Assembly (NCBI GenBank): GCA_964023205.1
Contig: OZ026834.1
Span: forward strand, 34,634,756 to 34,698,755
Origin: Lutraria lutraria
Lineage: Eukaryota; Mollusca; Bivalvia; Venerida; Mactridae
Direction of reading: 5' to 3'
Length of the DNA: 64,000 nucleotides
The translations under genes were made by a program, and so were the position numbers. Shown here in pieces: positions 15,601 to 23,328 of this stretch; position 1 is the stretch's first letter; every line of letters starts with the position of its first letter. The notes below the pieces were generated by a model that saw only the letters and a list, made by a program, of their open reading frames with translations, ran no database searches and was not told the DNA's origin.

Positions 15601-16045
15601 GTTGTTCGGGACAACCAATTTTTCATTCGGACAACCAAAATTTTGGTTCAGACAACTAACTTTTCATTAACAAATCAAATACATGTAACATAAAAAGCAG
15701 TAAAATTTTCAGTTTCGGTCATCCACATTTCAAACCTTAATTTCACAGACTGAGTATTGAGTAATGAGTATCTAATTTCTATTCATGGCTGGGCAATGAC
15801 TTAGCCAAAACTGAAATTGTCAAACTGAAGACGACCTAAATTTAAACAAAATGTAGGGAACATATTGATAGAAACAATTACAAATAACCGGCACCCAAAA
15901 AAAACGGTAATGTTTACTTTTGTTTTCTGGTAGGCGTAAATACACTTGCAACCCTTCTACTCTGGGCTGACTTCACACTCCCTTGTTGTGAGAAACTAAA
16001 CGAGGACCTGTCCCCACGTAGAGATGTATTTCTAGGCGAAAACAT
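598..16045 (-). CDS. NUP133: NUP133, nuclear pore complex protein Nup133 (20 exons, 3' part off the left edge)
   Basis: Structural subunit of the Nup107-160 (Y) complex that scaffolds the nuclear pore. Twenty coding exons on the minus strand join in phase with GT-AG introns to give 665 residues without a stop. Order: Ser/Arg-rich N-terminal tail (1-43), beta-propeller (about 44-465), then the start of the alpha-helical stack. Diagnostic stretches are GMFAGIGRRMSSL (the ALPS curvature-sensing loop), CDLIDDYPVSDPRWADR, MATKLHLCQHAEQLDAAIVL and SLTPQDVFYRE, all at the positions expected from vertebrate NUP133. The family is about 1,150 residues, so roughly 490 C-terminal residues lie left of base 1. 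The start codon is the first ATG of the only upstream exon whose phase (2) fits exon 2 and whose product resembles the known MF...SP... tail. The gene is divergent from the gene at 16476. Its introns carry many short repeats. Family assignment is by recognition; the splice model is from sequence. Confidence 0.95.
705..1445. repeat. Minisatellite, about 20/40-bp unit, in a NUP133 intron
   Basis: About 740 bp built from near copies of TACTGTGATATTCATTTACT and ACTGTGACATTCATTAATCA alternating as a roughly 40-bp dimer, with a few units shortened or carrying an extra TTGAATT. No coding potential. Confidence 0.93.
1817..1923 (-). CDS. NUP133: NUP133 exon 19
   Basis: It encodes MATKLHLCQHAEQLDAAIVL then REMHS, matching [20 protein letters not shown]. 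Acceptor TTTTCAG, donor GTAAGT. It leaves GA, completed to Glu by exon 20. Confidence 0.95.
1966..2130 (+). mobile_element. Degenerate tRNA-derived SINE-like copy
   Basis: It has a box-A-like word GGTCGAGTGGCTATGG and a box-B-like GAGGTTCTATCCAG about 85 bp downstream, but the rest diverges from the full SINE that follows it. It sits in NUP133 intron 18 (between exons 18 and 19). Confidence 0.45.
2155..2400 (+). mobile_element. tRNA-derived SINE, copy 1
   Basis: tRNA-like head with box A (TGGTCGAGTGGTTAAGG) and box B (GGGTTCAAGCC), a body containing GCTTACGGAGGATGGGAGTC and GGTTAGGTGAACTGTCCGCC, and an A-rich tail. Related copies are at 22029, 23085 and 54632 (reverse). It resembles the V-SINE families such as RUDI described in molluscs; that family assignment is an inference. 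Confidence 0.8.
2772..2881 (-). CDS. NUP133: NUP133 exon 18
   Basis: It encodes STSLIILKQLKDKQKAHEYI then INFLKKVNLWDK, matching [20 protein letters not shown]. Acceptor TTTACAG, donor GTAAAC; phase 0 out. Confidence 0.93.
2931..3015. mobile_element. ACAGTCAAACCTGTG-type MITE, short copy
   Basis: Starts ACGGTCAAACCTGCGAACAA and ends in a diverged inverted counterpart. It lies in a NUP133 intron and belongs to the most frequent short element of the window. Confidence 0.5.
3378..3531 (-). CDS. NUP133: NUP133 exon 17
   Basis: 51 codons plus one base. It contains NIVDELFPDD and CDLIDDYPVSDPRWADR, nearly identical to the vertebrate VDLMDDYPASDPRWAES signature. Acceptor TTACAG, donor GTGAGT. Confidence 0.95.
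4253..4357 (-). CDS. NUP133: NUP133 exon 16
   Basis: 35 codons. MRDDNSAKLKAAFLSACSGN corresponds to the conserved DKIKLLKAAFLQYCRKD at the start of the helical domain. Acceptor TTTCAG, donor GTACGT. Confidence 0.9.
4693..4738 (-). CDS. NUP133: NUP133 exon 15
   Basis: Short linker exon ILDDETQEMISRADM between the propeller and the helical domain. Acceptor TTTCTAG, donor GTGAGT; it ends in phase 0. Confidence 0.8.
5293..5374 (-). CDS. NUP133: NUP133 exon 14
   Basis: Acceptor TATATAG, donor GTATTT. It encodes VCDGTAVFFSITQGLISIVS then NMKQEA, matching the family ACGGVPIIFSRNSGLVSI strand that closes the propeller. Confidence 0.87.
5519..5815. repeat. Degenerate 19-bp tandem repeat (CACATGAGAATCTTTGCCT)
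   Basis: About fifteen imperfect units built around GAGAATCTTTGCC separated by CACATGA or similar, within a NUP133 intron. Confidence 0.85.
5956..6012 (-). CDS. NUP133: NUP133 exon 13
   Basis: Acceptor ATCTAG, donor GTGAGT. It encodes TGGTLEELPAPGGRLIGA. Phase (two bases in, one base out) fits exons 12 and 14. Confidence 0.83.
6130..6335 (-). repeat. Degenerate SINE-like fragment
   Basis: GGGTTTAATGTCACATTAAC near one end and GTGATTACTAGTCAGAGGC near the other also occur in part near 3700-3850 and 40560-40700. Probably the remains of an old tRNA-derived family. Weak evidence. Confidence 0.35.
6372..6456. mobile_element. Short hairpin element (CCGAGGGTTCA), copy 1
   Basis: Two arms of about 36 bp are near-perfect inverted repeats (CATGTACCGAGGGTTCAACG against its complement) around a short A-rich loop. 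Same family as 21756-21833 and 42096-42173, here in reverse. In a NUP133 intron. Confidence 0.75.
6515..6617 (-). CDS. NUP133: NUP133 exon 12
   Basis: Acceptor ATTTTAG, donor GTGAGT. It encodes LEALAYKLLITNGYSDNVYM then YSDLSIVMDA, equivalent to the vertebrate ...QTAYLYNESAVYVCS... blade. Confidence 0.87.
7477..7556 (-). CDS. NUP133: NUP133 exon 11
   Basis: Acceptor TTTTCAG, donor GTTTGT. It encodes TIPTECSGTPSQLESFKVLN then FVKRYQ and ends in phase 0. Confidence 0.83.
7604..7787. mobile_element. MITE with ends ACAGT(R)CAACCTCT, copy 1
   Basis: Ends ACAGTACAACCTCTCCAGAG and GTAGAGGTTGCACTGT are inverted repeats. The core contains one copy of the GAGCAACAACCTCTAAATAA word that is tandemly multiplied at 24290. 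In a NUP133 intron. Confidence 0.7.
8349..8419 (-). CDS. NUP133: NUP133 exon 10
   Basis: Acceptor TTTTCAG, donor GTAATT. It encodes DGVTILGAGMDSEQSEPMVH then YAI, the propeller strand before the family's YYSLITI segment. The phase fits both neighbours. Confidence 0.85.
9033..9094 (-). CDS. NUP133: NUP133 exon 9
   Basis: Acceptor TTTCAG, donor GTCAGTG. It encodes DNDAIQMTQLTTWLLDMQLT and leaves two bases (AG) completed by exon 10. Confidence 0.82.
9361..9408 (-). CDS. NUP133: NUP133 exon 8
   Basis: 16 codons, IDADRLFREALAKKVW, phase 0 at both ends. Donor GTAGGTAG. It corresponds to the DINRALKENITDAIW segment of the family. Confidence 0.85.
9570..9743. mobile_element. ACAGTCAAACCTGTG-type MITE, full copy
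   Basis: Left end ACAGTAAAACCTGTGTGTG and right end TTCACAGGTTTGAAAGTCACTGT form a terminal inverted repeat of a 174-bp element between NUP133 exons 7 and 8. Internal words AAAGGCTGTCCTGTGAAT and GGCCTTTGTTCACAGG recur in the other copies. Confidence 0.7.
9841..9951 (-). CDS. NUP133: NUP133 exon 7
   Basis: 37 codons, acceptor CCTTCAG, donor GTAACT. It encodes PLQSVIAGDLDEDERPFYVL then SGTYMHKWMVGDF, a propeller blade aligned with the vertebrate WDRERSSFYSLTSSNISKW stretch. Confidence 0.88.
10511..10621 (-). CDS. NUP133: NUP133 exon 6 (ALPS motif)
   Basis: 37 codons, with acceptor TGTGCAG and donor GTAAGT. QGMFAGIGRRMSSLIFGGG matches the amphipathic lipid-packing-sensor loop of vertebrate NUP133, which binds curved nuclear membrane. 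The Gly/Ser spacing typical of ALPS is kept. Confidence 0.92.
10722..10808. mobile_element. ACAGTCAAACCTGTG-type MITE, short hairpin copy
   Basis: ACAGTCAAACCTGTGAACAA pairs with the end CATAGGTTTGACTTT. It looks like an internally deleted, almost fully palindromic derivative. Confidence 0.65.
11125..11291. mobile_element. MITE with ends ACAGT(R)CAACCTCT, reversed copy 2
   Basis: AAGTGCAACTTCTCCACAGC at the left and GAAAGGTTGTTCTGT at the right, with GAGAGGTTGTTGCTCTAGAG inside, is the reverse of the 7604 element. Confidence 0.65.
11380..11445 (-). CDS. NUP133: NUP133 exon 5
   Basis: 22 codons, PFGCLLATTTSSLVMITISP then GQ, a propeller beta-hairpin. Acceptor TTGCAG; donor GTTGGT is weak but keeps phase 0 with exon 6. 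Confidence 0.8.
11563..11765. mobile_element. Palindromic MITE (ends GGAATCATTAATTTTCGTTG)
   Basis: GGAATCATTAATTTTCGTTG at the left is matched by CAACGAAAATTAATGATTCC at the right, a perfect 20-bp terminal inverted repeat. The 200-bp interior is also partly self-complementary (TTCGTGGATTT against AAATCCACGAA). In the intron between NUP133 exons 4 and 5. Confidence 0.8.
12226..12450 (-). CDS. NUP133: NUP133 exon 4
   Basis: 75 codons, phase 0 at both ends, with acceptor TTGCAG and donor GTAAGT. It contains CKELTLPPSDL and EGVVRYWSNVAYE, matching the CKELQLPPSD and EGSIRYWPSLAGE stretches of vertebrate NUP133. Confidence 0.95.
12973..13076 (-). CDS. NUP133: NUP133 exon 3
   Basis: Acceptor TTAG and donor GTATGT. 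It encodes NARISVKVDESGWAWLVGG then RKLFVWRYKQPAAGR, a propeller blade with the conserved DExGWxxLV and LxxW motifs. It ends in phase 0. Confidence 0.9.
13350..13474 (-). CDS. NUP133: NUP133 exon 2
   Basis: Acceptor TTTCAG and donor GTGAGT. It encodes the start of the beta-propeller, including EKFGLQLPVLITEALTYAD, which corresponds to the vertebrate VKTFGSSLPVKVMEALT region. It enters with one base of a split codon and leaves one base. Confidence 0.9.
14808..15057. mobile_element. C-rich element with CAGGGCCCT inverted ends
   Basis: Begins CAGGGCCCTCATTTGATG and ends CAGCTAGGGCCCTG. The interior is rich in TTCCCC and has a 16-A run. Boundaries are inferred from the short inverted ends; the intron at 7140-7340 holds similar GGGGAA-rich text on the other strand. 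Confidence 0.45.
15569..15752. mobile_element. Foldback MITE, copy 2 (reverse of 380-550)
   Basis: Starts TGTCTGCGAAATTAGC and ends TTAATTTCACAGACTG. It contains GGGACAACCAATTTTTCATT, the complement of the 380-550 interior. In NUP133 intron 1. Confidence 0.65.
15918..16045 (-). CDS. NUP133: NUP133 exon 1 (start codon)
   Basis: ATG at 16045-16043 opens a 42-codon basic, Ser-rich tail beginning MFSPRNTSLRGDRSSF and ending VFTPTRKQ. Donor GTAAAC is at 15917-15912. Two bases (AA) are left over, and exon 2 completes them to Lys. This tail is the unstructured N-terminus before the propeller. Confidence 0.85.
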
Positions 16046-16475
16046 GGTGATCAAATCTAGTCGAACTTTCGTTTCATACAACACATTTCGCGGTATGGCC
16101 GCTTAAGTAATTGAAAAAAAAGGTTTAGTATAAAGGAAAAAATCCGGTCTAGCCGGGACGTTGAATAAACTTGTTTCCGTTCCATTTTTCAGGTGCATCA
16201 AAACTAGATTTTACATATATTACAATGTCTATAGAGTGTCCCTCGCAAAGGAATCAACTCTAATCGGTTGAAACAAATTTTAAACTTTTCAAACTGGTCC
16301 CGGTTGTCCGTCTGTATCTTGCAGCATTAGTGTAGGTCGACTTGACGTCCATTGTTGACGTCACGTGACGTCAACAGAATCCATGACCCCGTCTCGAAGC
16401 AACCGCGTCGTCATTCTGCAAATAAGCATCACAGGCGTTGCACGCAAAAAAATCGCTCTCAAATTTTATTAAATT
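16046..16475. promoter_or_regulatory. Divergent promoter between NUP133 and the 16476 gene
   Basis: 430 bp separate the two start codons, which point away from each other. The stretch is richer in CpG than its surroundings and has no obvious TATA box. It holds a cluster of TGACGT half-sites (16343-16349, and the palindrome at 16353-16376). A single housekeeping-type bidirectional promoter is the simplest reading (inference). Confidence 0.6.
16353..16376. promoter_or_regulatory. Perfect 24-bp palindrome: CRE - E-box - CRE
   Basis: The 20-bp core TTGACGTCACGTGACGTCAA equals its own complement, and two more bases on each side (TG...CA) extend the symmetry. It overlays two TGACGTCA cAMP-response elements on one central CACGTG E-box, so CREB/ATF and USF/MITF/MYC-type factors could compete (inference from known consensus sites). 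Confidence 0.8.
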
Positions 16476-16530
16476 ATGCTGTCTAAAGTGACTGGAGAAA
16501 TGTTACAACGAGTTCCAAGTGTACAACTAG
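16476..16530 (+). CDS. Uncharacterised divergent gene, exon 1
   Basis: 18 codons plus G: MLSKVTGEMLQRVPSVQL, then donor GTTTGT. The ATG is the first after the shared promoter. Confidence 0.72.
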
Positions 16531-19042
16531 GTTTGTGTTATATAATTTTAAAACTGAAATATCAGAAGGCTTCTAAAATAGTTTTTATAACGACTTTTAA
16601 TATTTGACCTTTATTCCATGGCCATGATGGATCAGGCATTGCCATTAAGGAATTCGGTTTTCGATATTTTATACGCATACAGACGTTTAAATATGTCTTT
16701 CTAATACGCACAAATTTAAATATTTATTTTTGACAGAATTTCGTTGTTTGGTGAGTTTATAAAAAAATGTCTGTAGAATCTACAGAAAGGATTAAAATCA
16801 CGGATACTGATCGAGTGCCTTTGTCAGCTAAGAAAGATTCCCCAAATTTGTGCGTTAAATTTGTCCTTTTTGATATATTTTTTTAGTTTATTTTACGGTT
16901 TTCTTAAATGATGTAGAATGGGGTTATAAATTAAGTGCCCCCCCCCCCCTTATTATAATAGGCAAAGTCTAAAATTAGTCGCCTCCATAATGTTTGCTCT
17001 AAAATCATCACCCATCACCATCTGGAATTGCTTCCTACACGCCTACATATTTTAAGGATTCGTGGAAAACATATGCAGTGTTAAAATATTCACCCATGTT
17101 TTGTTTAATACAAGAATCTTTTCTGAATTTCAGACAAGAAATCGGCTGGTACCGAAACGCCATATATCTATGGTCAAAATGAAGTCAAAGCTAGTCATTC
17201 TACATCAACACAGTGTGACCTTGACTTTAGTGATCATGATATCCTTGACCTTGAAAGAATGGGTGAAAGATTCCATGACAAGACCAGAACAGTTACTCAG
17301 AATGGTAATTTTTGGTGCTGATTAGAATTAGCAGTAATACATGTAGATTTAGTTTACTGTAATAAATTATGGGAGAAAATGCATTGGTCCATACTGGAAT
17401 TGAACCCTTGACCCCATGCTCTGTAGCATAGGGGAATGACACACACACAAAAAAAAATTATACTCTGTAGGTGGGCACTTAGACATGCATGTTGTCAAAA
17501 AATGAACTCAGCAGGAGATAGATCAATTGCACCATTAATTCTCTTTTACCTCAAATGTTTGTTCAATCTACTCAAACTAACAAAAAGTACATTTAAATGG
17601 TATATTGATCTAAGGCATAGAAAAAGTGTTTGTTTCTGGTTGCCCGATCTTCCCGAATCTTTCCCCATGACCCTTGACATTTTTATTTGGCTTGAGGAAT
17701 GCTACATCATCTATCTGTCTTACGTGTTTTACCTTTTCACAGGCGTTCAGAATAAAATAAAATCCCTACCTACCTACACACCCTATTTAAATGAACATAA
17801 AATCAGAGATAAACAATTTTTTGGCCTAATTAAGACATATTGTATAGACACTTTAAATCACAGATTTTAGAGTGCTTGGTTATACGCACTCCTTTTACCG
17901 CTAATTTACAAAAATATATGTAAATGGTTTTTAGGGTTGTCAGTCAAGATTCCCATTTCTACATGCATATTCCTACAAGAAAAATACCATTTTTCGGCAT
18001 TTTATGATACTTGATTTTTAAAACTTTCTTCATCCAAAATCTGCCCAAATTTGATATTGACTCATATATATTCATTTTATATATAGATGGGGAAGTGTAC
18101 AGATACTTACACATGAAGAAAGTGGACTATGAGGAATTGAAAGAGAATGACAGACTATTGAAAAAAGCCTATGACATGTTATTCTTACGTAAGGATAATT
18201 TAAATGATTACAATCAAACCTGTATTACTAGTGGCCACCTCCAAATAAAGGCTGTCATGTGAATAAAGGCCATCATTCAGTTTTCATTCATTATTACCAA
18301 ACAAAATGTCCTCCAAATTAGGGCCACCTGTCAATAAAGGCCAACTTTGTCTTTCACAAGGATGGCCTTTGTTTACAGTGACTGTATATTTACATATGGA
18401 ATATTGCAACAGTCACCATGCAGCGAATGCTATCATAATAAACCTAGTTCAAAGATATAAATAACTTCCTGAAATTTTGAACTGACCTTATACGAAACTA
18501 TGTTACATTATGTGTGAACACCACAACATTCCATGCTATTGTAATGATATGTACACTTTATTCATTATGAGTATGGTCTAGCAGTGAAATTGTTTTTTTT
18601 TGTGTGTAAAATGAGTTATATTCTTCAATCTATTTTCAATTATTTATTTTTTCTTCCAGCCAATTTTGAGAAATATCCTGCCCTTGTACAAATGACAGAA
18701 GAATTGATTGCCACATTAGAGAGAAAGCCACATCTGTACTGTCCCTTTCATAGAAGAGAAACAACCAATAAGCATGTGAGCCGCTGGCTCAACAACCATA
18801 CCAATAACCCAGTAGCAGAGCTCTGTGGATTCACATCTAGATGTGCATATGAACCAAAGAGATTCATACCTACTGTGTCACCTAGAGTGTCCAACAGTGA
18901 TACCAATATTGTGTTAGGAAAAAGAAAGAGGACTGATGATACTCCTGAGGTAGAAGATGGACAAGTTCAGAAGAGTAGTTCTGAAACAAGACTTGTCTGT
19001 AATGAATGGTACAGACCCAAGAAATGCAGAAGACACATCTGA
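16476..19042 (+). CDS. Uncharacterised 236-residue, probably nuclear protein (4 exons)
   Basis: Four exons (16476-16530, 17134-17304, 18087-18188, 18660-19042) join in phase through GT-AG introns to 236 residues, starting MLSKVTGEMLQRVPSVQLDK. The middle (about 76-125) is charged and helical, with YRYLHMKKVDYEELKENDRL and NFEKYPALVQMTEELIATLE, a possible short coiled coil. The C-terminal third has basic clusters GKRKR and RPKKCRR that look like nuclear localisation signals. A Cys/His-containing segment (PHLYCPFHRRETTNKHVSRW) is conspicuous but has no recognised metal-binding spacing. No signal peptide or membrane segment is seen. I do not recognise the family. Coding status is supported by splice phase, balanced codons and the shared promoter with NUP133. 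A polyadenylation signal follows at 19406. Confidence 0.8.
17134..17304 (+). CDS. Uncharacterised divergent gene, exon 2
   Basis: Acceptor TTTCAG, donor GTAATT. Encodes KKSAGTETPYIYGQNEVKAS and DHDILDLERMGERFHDKTRT. One base in from exon 1, one base out. Confidence 0.8.
17620..17830. mobile_element. MITE family with ends AAATGTTTGTTTCTGGTT, diverged copy
   Basis: Begins near GTGTTTGTTTCTGGTTGCCC, contains CCCTACCTACCTACACACCC and ends near GATAAACAATTTTTTGGCC. Similar copies are at 28590-28830, 40868-41070 and, split, at 35007-35680. The open reading frame that crosses it is not credible. Confidence 0.5.
18087..18188 (+). CDS. Uncharacterised divergent gene, exon 3
   Basis: Acceptor TATATAG, donor GTAAGG. 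Encodes EVYRYLHMKKVDYEELKEND then RLLKKAYDMLFL. A MITE begins 21 bp past its donor. Confidence 0.85.
18209..18388. mobile_element. ACAGTCAAACCTGTG-type MITE, full copy
   Basis: ACAATCAAACCTGTATTACT at the left and GCCTTTGTTTACAGTGACTG at the right. Contains TGAATAAAGGCCAT and AAAGGCCAACTTTG. In intron 3 of the 16476 gene. Confidence 0.65.
18660..19042 (+). CDS. Uncharacterised divergent gene, exon 4 with stop
   Basis: Acceptor CTTCCAG preceded by a long T-rich tract. Encodes the 126 C-terminal residues from PNFEKYPALVQ to PKKCRRHI and a TGA stop. Confidence 0.88.
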
Positions 19043-19405
19043 ACATGTGCTATATTTATACTGTATTTTCACAAAATATGTGCATAATATATGTATGTAT
19101 GAAATGTTTGTATACCGGTATATATTTTTTATTTTTAATATATAGATATGTGATACGTTATTATCATAATGTTATTTATTATTAATGGTTCATTAAGATA
19201 TTTATTTTGTATTCATTTATCTTTTAAAATTACAGTATTTATTTTATTATCTACCTATGTATATATGTACAGATGTATTAATATATTTTATCAACAAGAT
19301 AAAGAATGATATAACTGAACTACTTATTTCTTATTTGTTTCATCTTAGTTCAATTGTAAGATGGTATATGAAAGACAAAAAGCTATATAGTTATGTTTGA
19401 ATACA

Positions 19406-19411
19406 AATAAA
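19406..19411 (+). terminator. Polyadenylation signal AATAAA for the 16476 gene
   Basis: Canonical AATAAA 364 bp after the stop codon. A weaker AATAAT-like text occurs earlier. The 19043-19800 stretch is otherwise 3' UTR and plain AT-rich sequence. Confidence 0.5.
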
Positions 19412-19798
19412 AGACTAAGAGTCCCCTGACCTACATACCCTATCTTAAAGGGGAATGTAACTTTAGAAACTAAACCTTTTTTAGGTCTCATTATATATTA
19501 TAACTGTATAATATTGTTAGTTTCTAGTACACATTTGTGAACTCTTTGGTCAATTTAATGTTTGTGAAAAGGAAATGATTGAAACATACATTTGACATTA
19601 TTTTTCTCAGCTATATCATTACAATCACAAAGTGACTTAGTCGTTGGAGCCTTCTTAAAAATTGCTGTAGTTTAGAACTATGACATCTCTATAAGCTCAT
19701 TTCCGTAATCTCTGGCCTTTGTTTGTGTTTCTGATACCATCTGAACAATGACAGTATATTCCCAGTCAATCTAATCATATGTTTTTATACTGCATACT

Positions 19799-20960
19799 AA
19801 ATAACGACATACATATAAAGGTAAGACAACACTAAGGTAAGATAACCACATACATATAAAGGTAAGATAACCACATACAAACACAACACTAAGGTATGTA
19901 AGACAACCACATACATATAAAGATAAGATAACCACATACAAACACAACACTAAGGTATGTAAGACAACCACATACATATAAAGGTAAGATAACCACATAC
20001 AAACACAACACTAAGGTATGTAAGACAACCACATAAATATATAAAGGTAAGATAACCACATACAAACACAACACTAAGGTATGTAAGACAACCACATACA
20101 TATAAAGGTAAGATAACCACATACAAACACAACACTAAGGTATGTAAGACAACCACATACATATAAAGGTAAGATAACCACATACAAACACAACACTAAG
20201 GTAATACAACCACATACATATAAAGGTAAGATAACCACATACAAACACAACACTAAGGTAATACAACCACATACATATAAAGGTAAGATAACCACATACA
20301 AACATAACACTAAGGTATGTAAGACAACCACATACATATAAAGGTAAGATAACCACATACCAACACAACACTAAGGTATGTAAGACAACCAAATACATAT
20401 AAAGGTAAGATAACCACATACAAACACAACACTAAGGTATGTAAGACAACCACATACATATAAAGGTAAGATAACCACATACAAACACAACACTAAGGTA
20501 TGTAAGACAACCACATACATATAAAGGTAAGATAACCACATACAAACACAACACTAAGGTATGTAAGACAACCACATAAATATATAAAGGTAAGATAACC
20601 ACATACAAACACAACACTAAGGTATGTAAGACAACCACATACATATAAAGGTAAGATAACCACATACAAACACAACACTAAGGTAATACAACCACATACA
20701 TATAAAGGTAAGATAACCACATACAATCACAACACTAAGGTAAGATAACCACAAGCATATAAAGGTAAGATAACCACATACATATAATGATAAGATAGTC
20801 ACATACATATAAAGGTTAGACAACCACATACAAACAACACTAAAGCACAATAACCACACATATATATAAAGGTAAGTTAACCACACATACATTTAAAGGT
20901 TAAGATAACTACATACATACACAACATCTATATATAGTAAGGTGAATTAACCACATACAT
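19799..20960. repeat. 61-bp minisatellite
   Basis: About 1.15 kb of tandem units of 61 bp or its shortened forms, made of AACCACATACATATAAAGGT, AAGATAACCACATACAAACA and CAACACTAAGGTATGTAAGA. Both flanks decay into partial units. Minus-strand frames stay open (peptide words CGCLTYLSVVFVCGYLTFIC) only because the unit lacks stops; there are no coding signals. Confidence 0.95.
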
Positions 20961-21755
20961 ATATATAGTATTAAAATATGTATCATTATATATGAAGTGT
21001 TCCGTTACCGAATGAACTAATTTATTAGAATTTTTCAATTACTAATTTTTTACTGTTAGATGATGAGCCGTAAAAGTTTATGTTGAGTGCTTATATATAA
21101 CTACGTATATACTTTATTTATACTTCCTGTATTCCACACATCGAGGTACAAAAAAACATTCTCTTACATGCTTCAGTTGGCTGTTTAAATTTATCTTACA
21201 TTTTATTTACTGTACGCAAATAGAGACACAGCCAATCATCACGTAGTGACAATTTCGATATCAATATCCGTCTCGATATAACAACTTATATTATCTTCAG
21301 ACCGGTTTTCAATATTCTTCATTTCTTCTTCGAAGGCACATGTATATCTACCAAAGCTGCGCTTAGGGCATTTTGGGTTTGGACCTGCATCGTTTGCAGA
21401 AGTTGTCAGGTTTGGCATGGGGAGGGACTGAACTTGCATGTTCAGATGCGAGTTTATAGGGTTTTTTTTATATTAGTACACGTACGTTTCTTATAGATAA
21501 AAACATCTTGAGGGGCGGCTACTTATAGATAAAAGATAGTTAATATGTACATCTTTATAAATATATAAATACTAGCTCGTGTTAAACAAATTCAATAATG
21601 GATCTACGAGTTTATATATTCGTTGACCATAAAACTCATAACACACCCTGATTATGCTAGTATTCAAAGCCGTCTAAATGTTCAGACTGTGCTTTAATTA
21701 TGTCATTCTCTAGGAAGTTGCCAAAATTCTGGTCAGTCGATCTTATTCATATACA

Positions 21756-21833
21756 TCGAGGGTTCAGCGCAACACTGTCGTAACTTGTTCTAATTTCAAT
21801 ATGAGTTACGACACTGTTGCGCTGAACCCTCGA
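21756..21833. mobile_element. 78-bp hairpin element, copy 2
   Basis: Left arm TCGAGGGTTCAGCGCAACAC.. (30 bp) and right arm ..GTTGCGCTGAACCCTCGA pair with a single mismatch around an 18-bp loop. A transcript would form a pre-miRNA-like stem. Related copies at 6372-6456 and 42096-42173. Confidence 0.85.
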
Positions 21834-22028
21834 CATGTAGATCTCAGTGGTGGACAAAAAAGTATAACCTGTGTGAAATCCGTCATGGAATAAAATCCAG
21901 ATCGTGCGAACAGAAAAAGATTCATAGTAATTCACTGTATCAGATGCATTATTGGTCACCGTGTTTCACTGTACTAAACAAATAAACTTCTTGAGAAAGG
22001 TTAACAGCGTAGCACTAACACATTTGAC

Positions 22029-22263
22029 CGACCCGCCTCCGTGGTCGAGGTCGCTGCATGACTTCAAATCACTGTAACCTCTCACTGATAGAGGGTAGTG
22101 GGTTCGAGTCAAGCTACGCGTCCATGTCGTTTTAAGTGTTGCTTACGGAGAATGGGGGTCTAGTACTGGTACTTCCAGGAACGATGGTTAGGTGAATTGT
22201 CCGCCTCATATGACTCTAGATCTGGCTGTTGAAAAGGGACGTAAAACTCGATATGACCAAACA
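22029..22263 (+). mobile_element. tRNA-derived SINE, copy 2
   Basis: CGCCTCCGTGGTCGAGGTCG head (box A shortened), box B GGGTTCGAGTC, body GCTTACGGAGAATGGGGGTC and GGTTAGGTGAATTGTCCGCC. Same family as 2155-2400. Confidence 0.8.
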
Positions 22264-23084
22264 TATCCATTTAACATGTCCTTGTTATAGGTTTGATTTA
22301 AAAAATACATAGTATGTATAAACAGTTTTATTCCAAATTCAACATTCAGATACACATTGAAAATAAAAAATATATCGAGTCAGTTCTGCTTGCGTGTTTT
22401 ACCCGTCTGTAATTACTTTATCCACTGGTTGAGATCAAACACAGAGATTAGGGCAAATTTTTGCTTGGTATGTACAGATCGATATGATAAAATGTATCAA
22501 ATCCCTGTTGTTTCCTTGTTGCACGTGTTCTGTTTATCTTAACTTCACAACGAGATATTAATAATGGCGTTTATCAGTAACTCAGTGTTTAATGTTTGAC
22601 AAAAAATAGGATTTTATCTGCATGTACATGTATTTACAATGCATTTTATGAAATGTGACAGCGAAAGAATTTCGAAAAAAATGTATCGTCTATTACAAAC
22701 ACTTCAATTGGATCTAGAATGTTTAAGTTATTATAGAGATTTCGACTTTTTCAATAATTAGATCCTTAGGAAGCAAAGGGAGGGGGGCTATTTTTAGATT
22801 TTGTCTGACAAGGGGGAGGGGAGAATCAGTCATATAGCCCCTTTTGATATTGATTACAGTCGAAATTATTGGGGGTTGCTAATCCCCCCCCCCCCTCCCC
22901 TCCCCCATAGTCTGGTTCCAACGGTCCTCGGAGTAATAATCATTCAAAGCTAAAAATGGATCGTGTGAAGAAAAACAATAAAAATACATATATAATAACA
23001 GGTAATTGATGCATATCTACAGTAACACTGTAATCAACCATCTCGTTATAAAGGCTACTTAAGTTCGGCCGAGACCAATTTGTG

Positions 23085-23328
23085 ATGACCCGCCTCCATC
23101 GTCGACTGCATGGTTAAGGTCGCTGACTTCAAATCACTGTAACTTCTCACTGATAGAGGATCGTAGGTTCGAGCCCAGCTACCAACCATGTCTCTTTAGA
23201 GAGAAAGTAGGAAGATACCAACGGAGGATGGGATTCTATTGCTGGTTCTTCCCAGGAGCGATGTTTAGGTGAACTGTCCGCCTCATATGACTCTGACGTA
23301 AAACTTGATACATGTACAAACAAAACCA
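23085..23328 (+). mobile_element. tRNA-derived SINE, copy 3
   Basis: Head CGCCTCCATCGTCGACTGCA.. GGTTAAGG, box B GGTTCGAGCCC, body ACGGAGGATGGGATTCTATT and GTGAACTGTCCGCCTCATAT, ending ACAAACAAAA. Confidence 0.8.

Noticed and set aside
17436..17870. 144-codon plus-strand frame in the intron of the 16476 gene
   Set aside because: It crosses a MITE copy, lacks splice support and has no recognisable domain. The flanking exons join without it.
19771..20892. Minus-strand frames of 75-94 codons rich in Cys, Leu and Tyr
   Set aside because: They cover the 61-bp minisatellite and start and stop wherever the unit allows.
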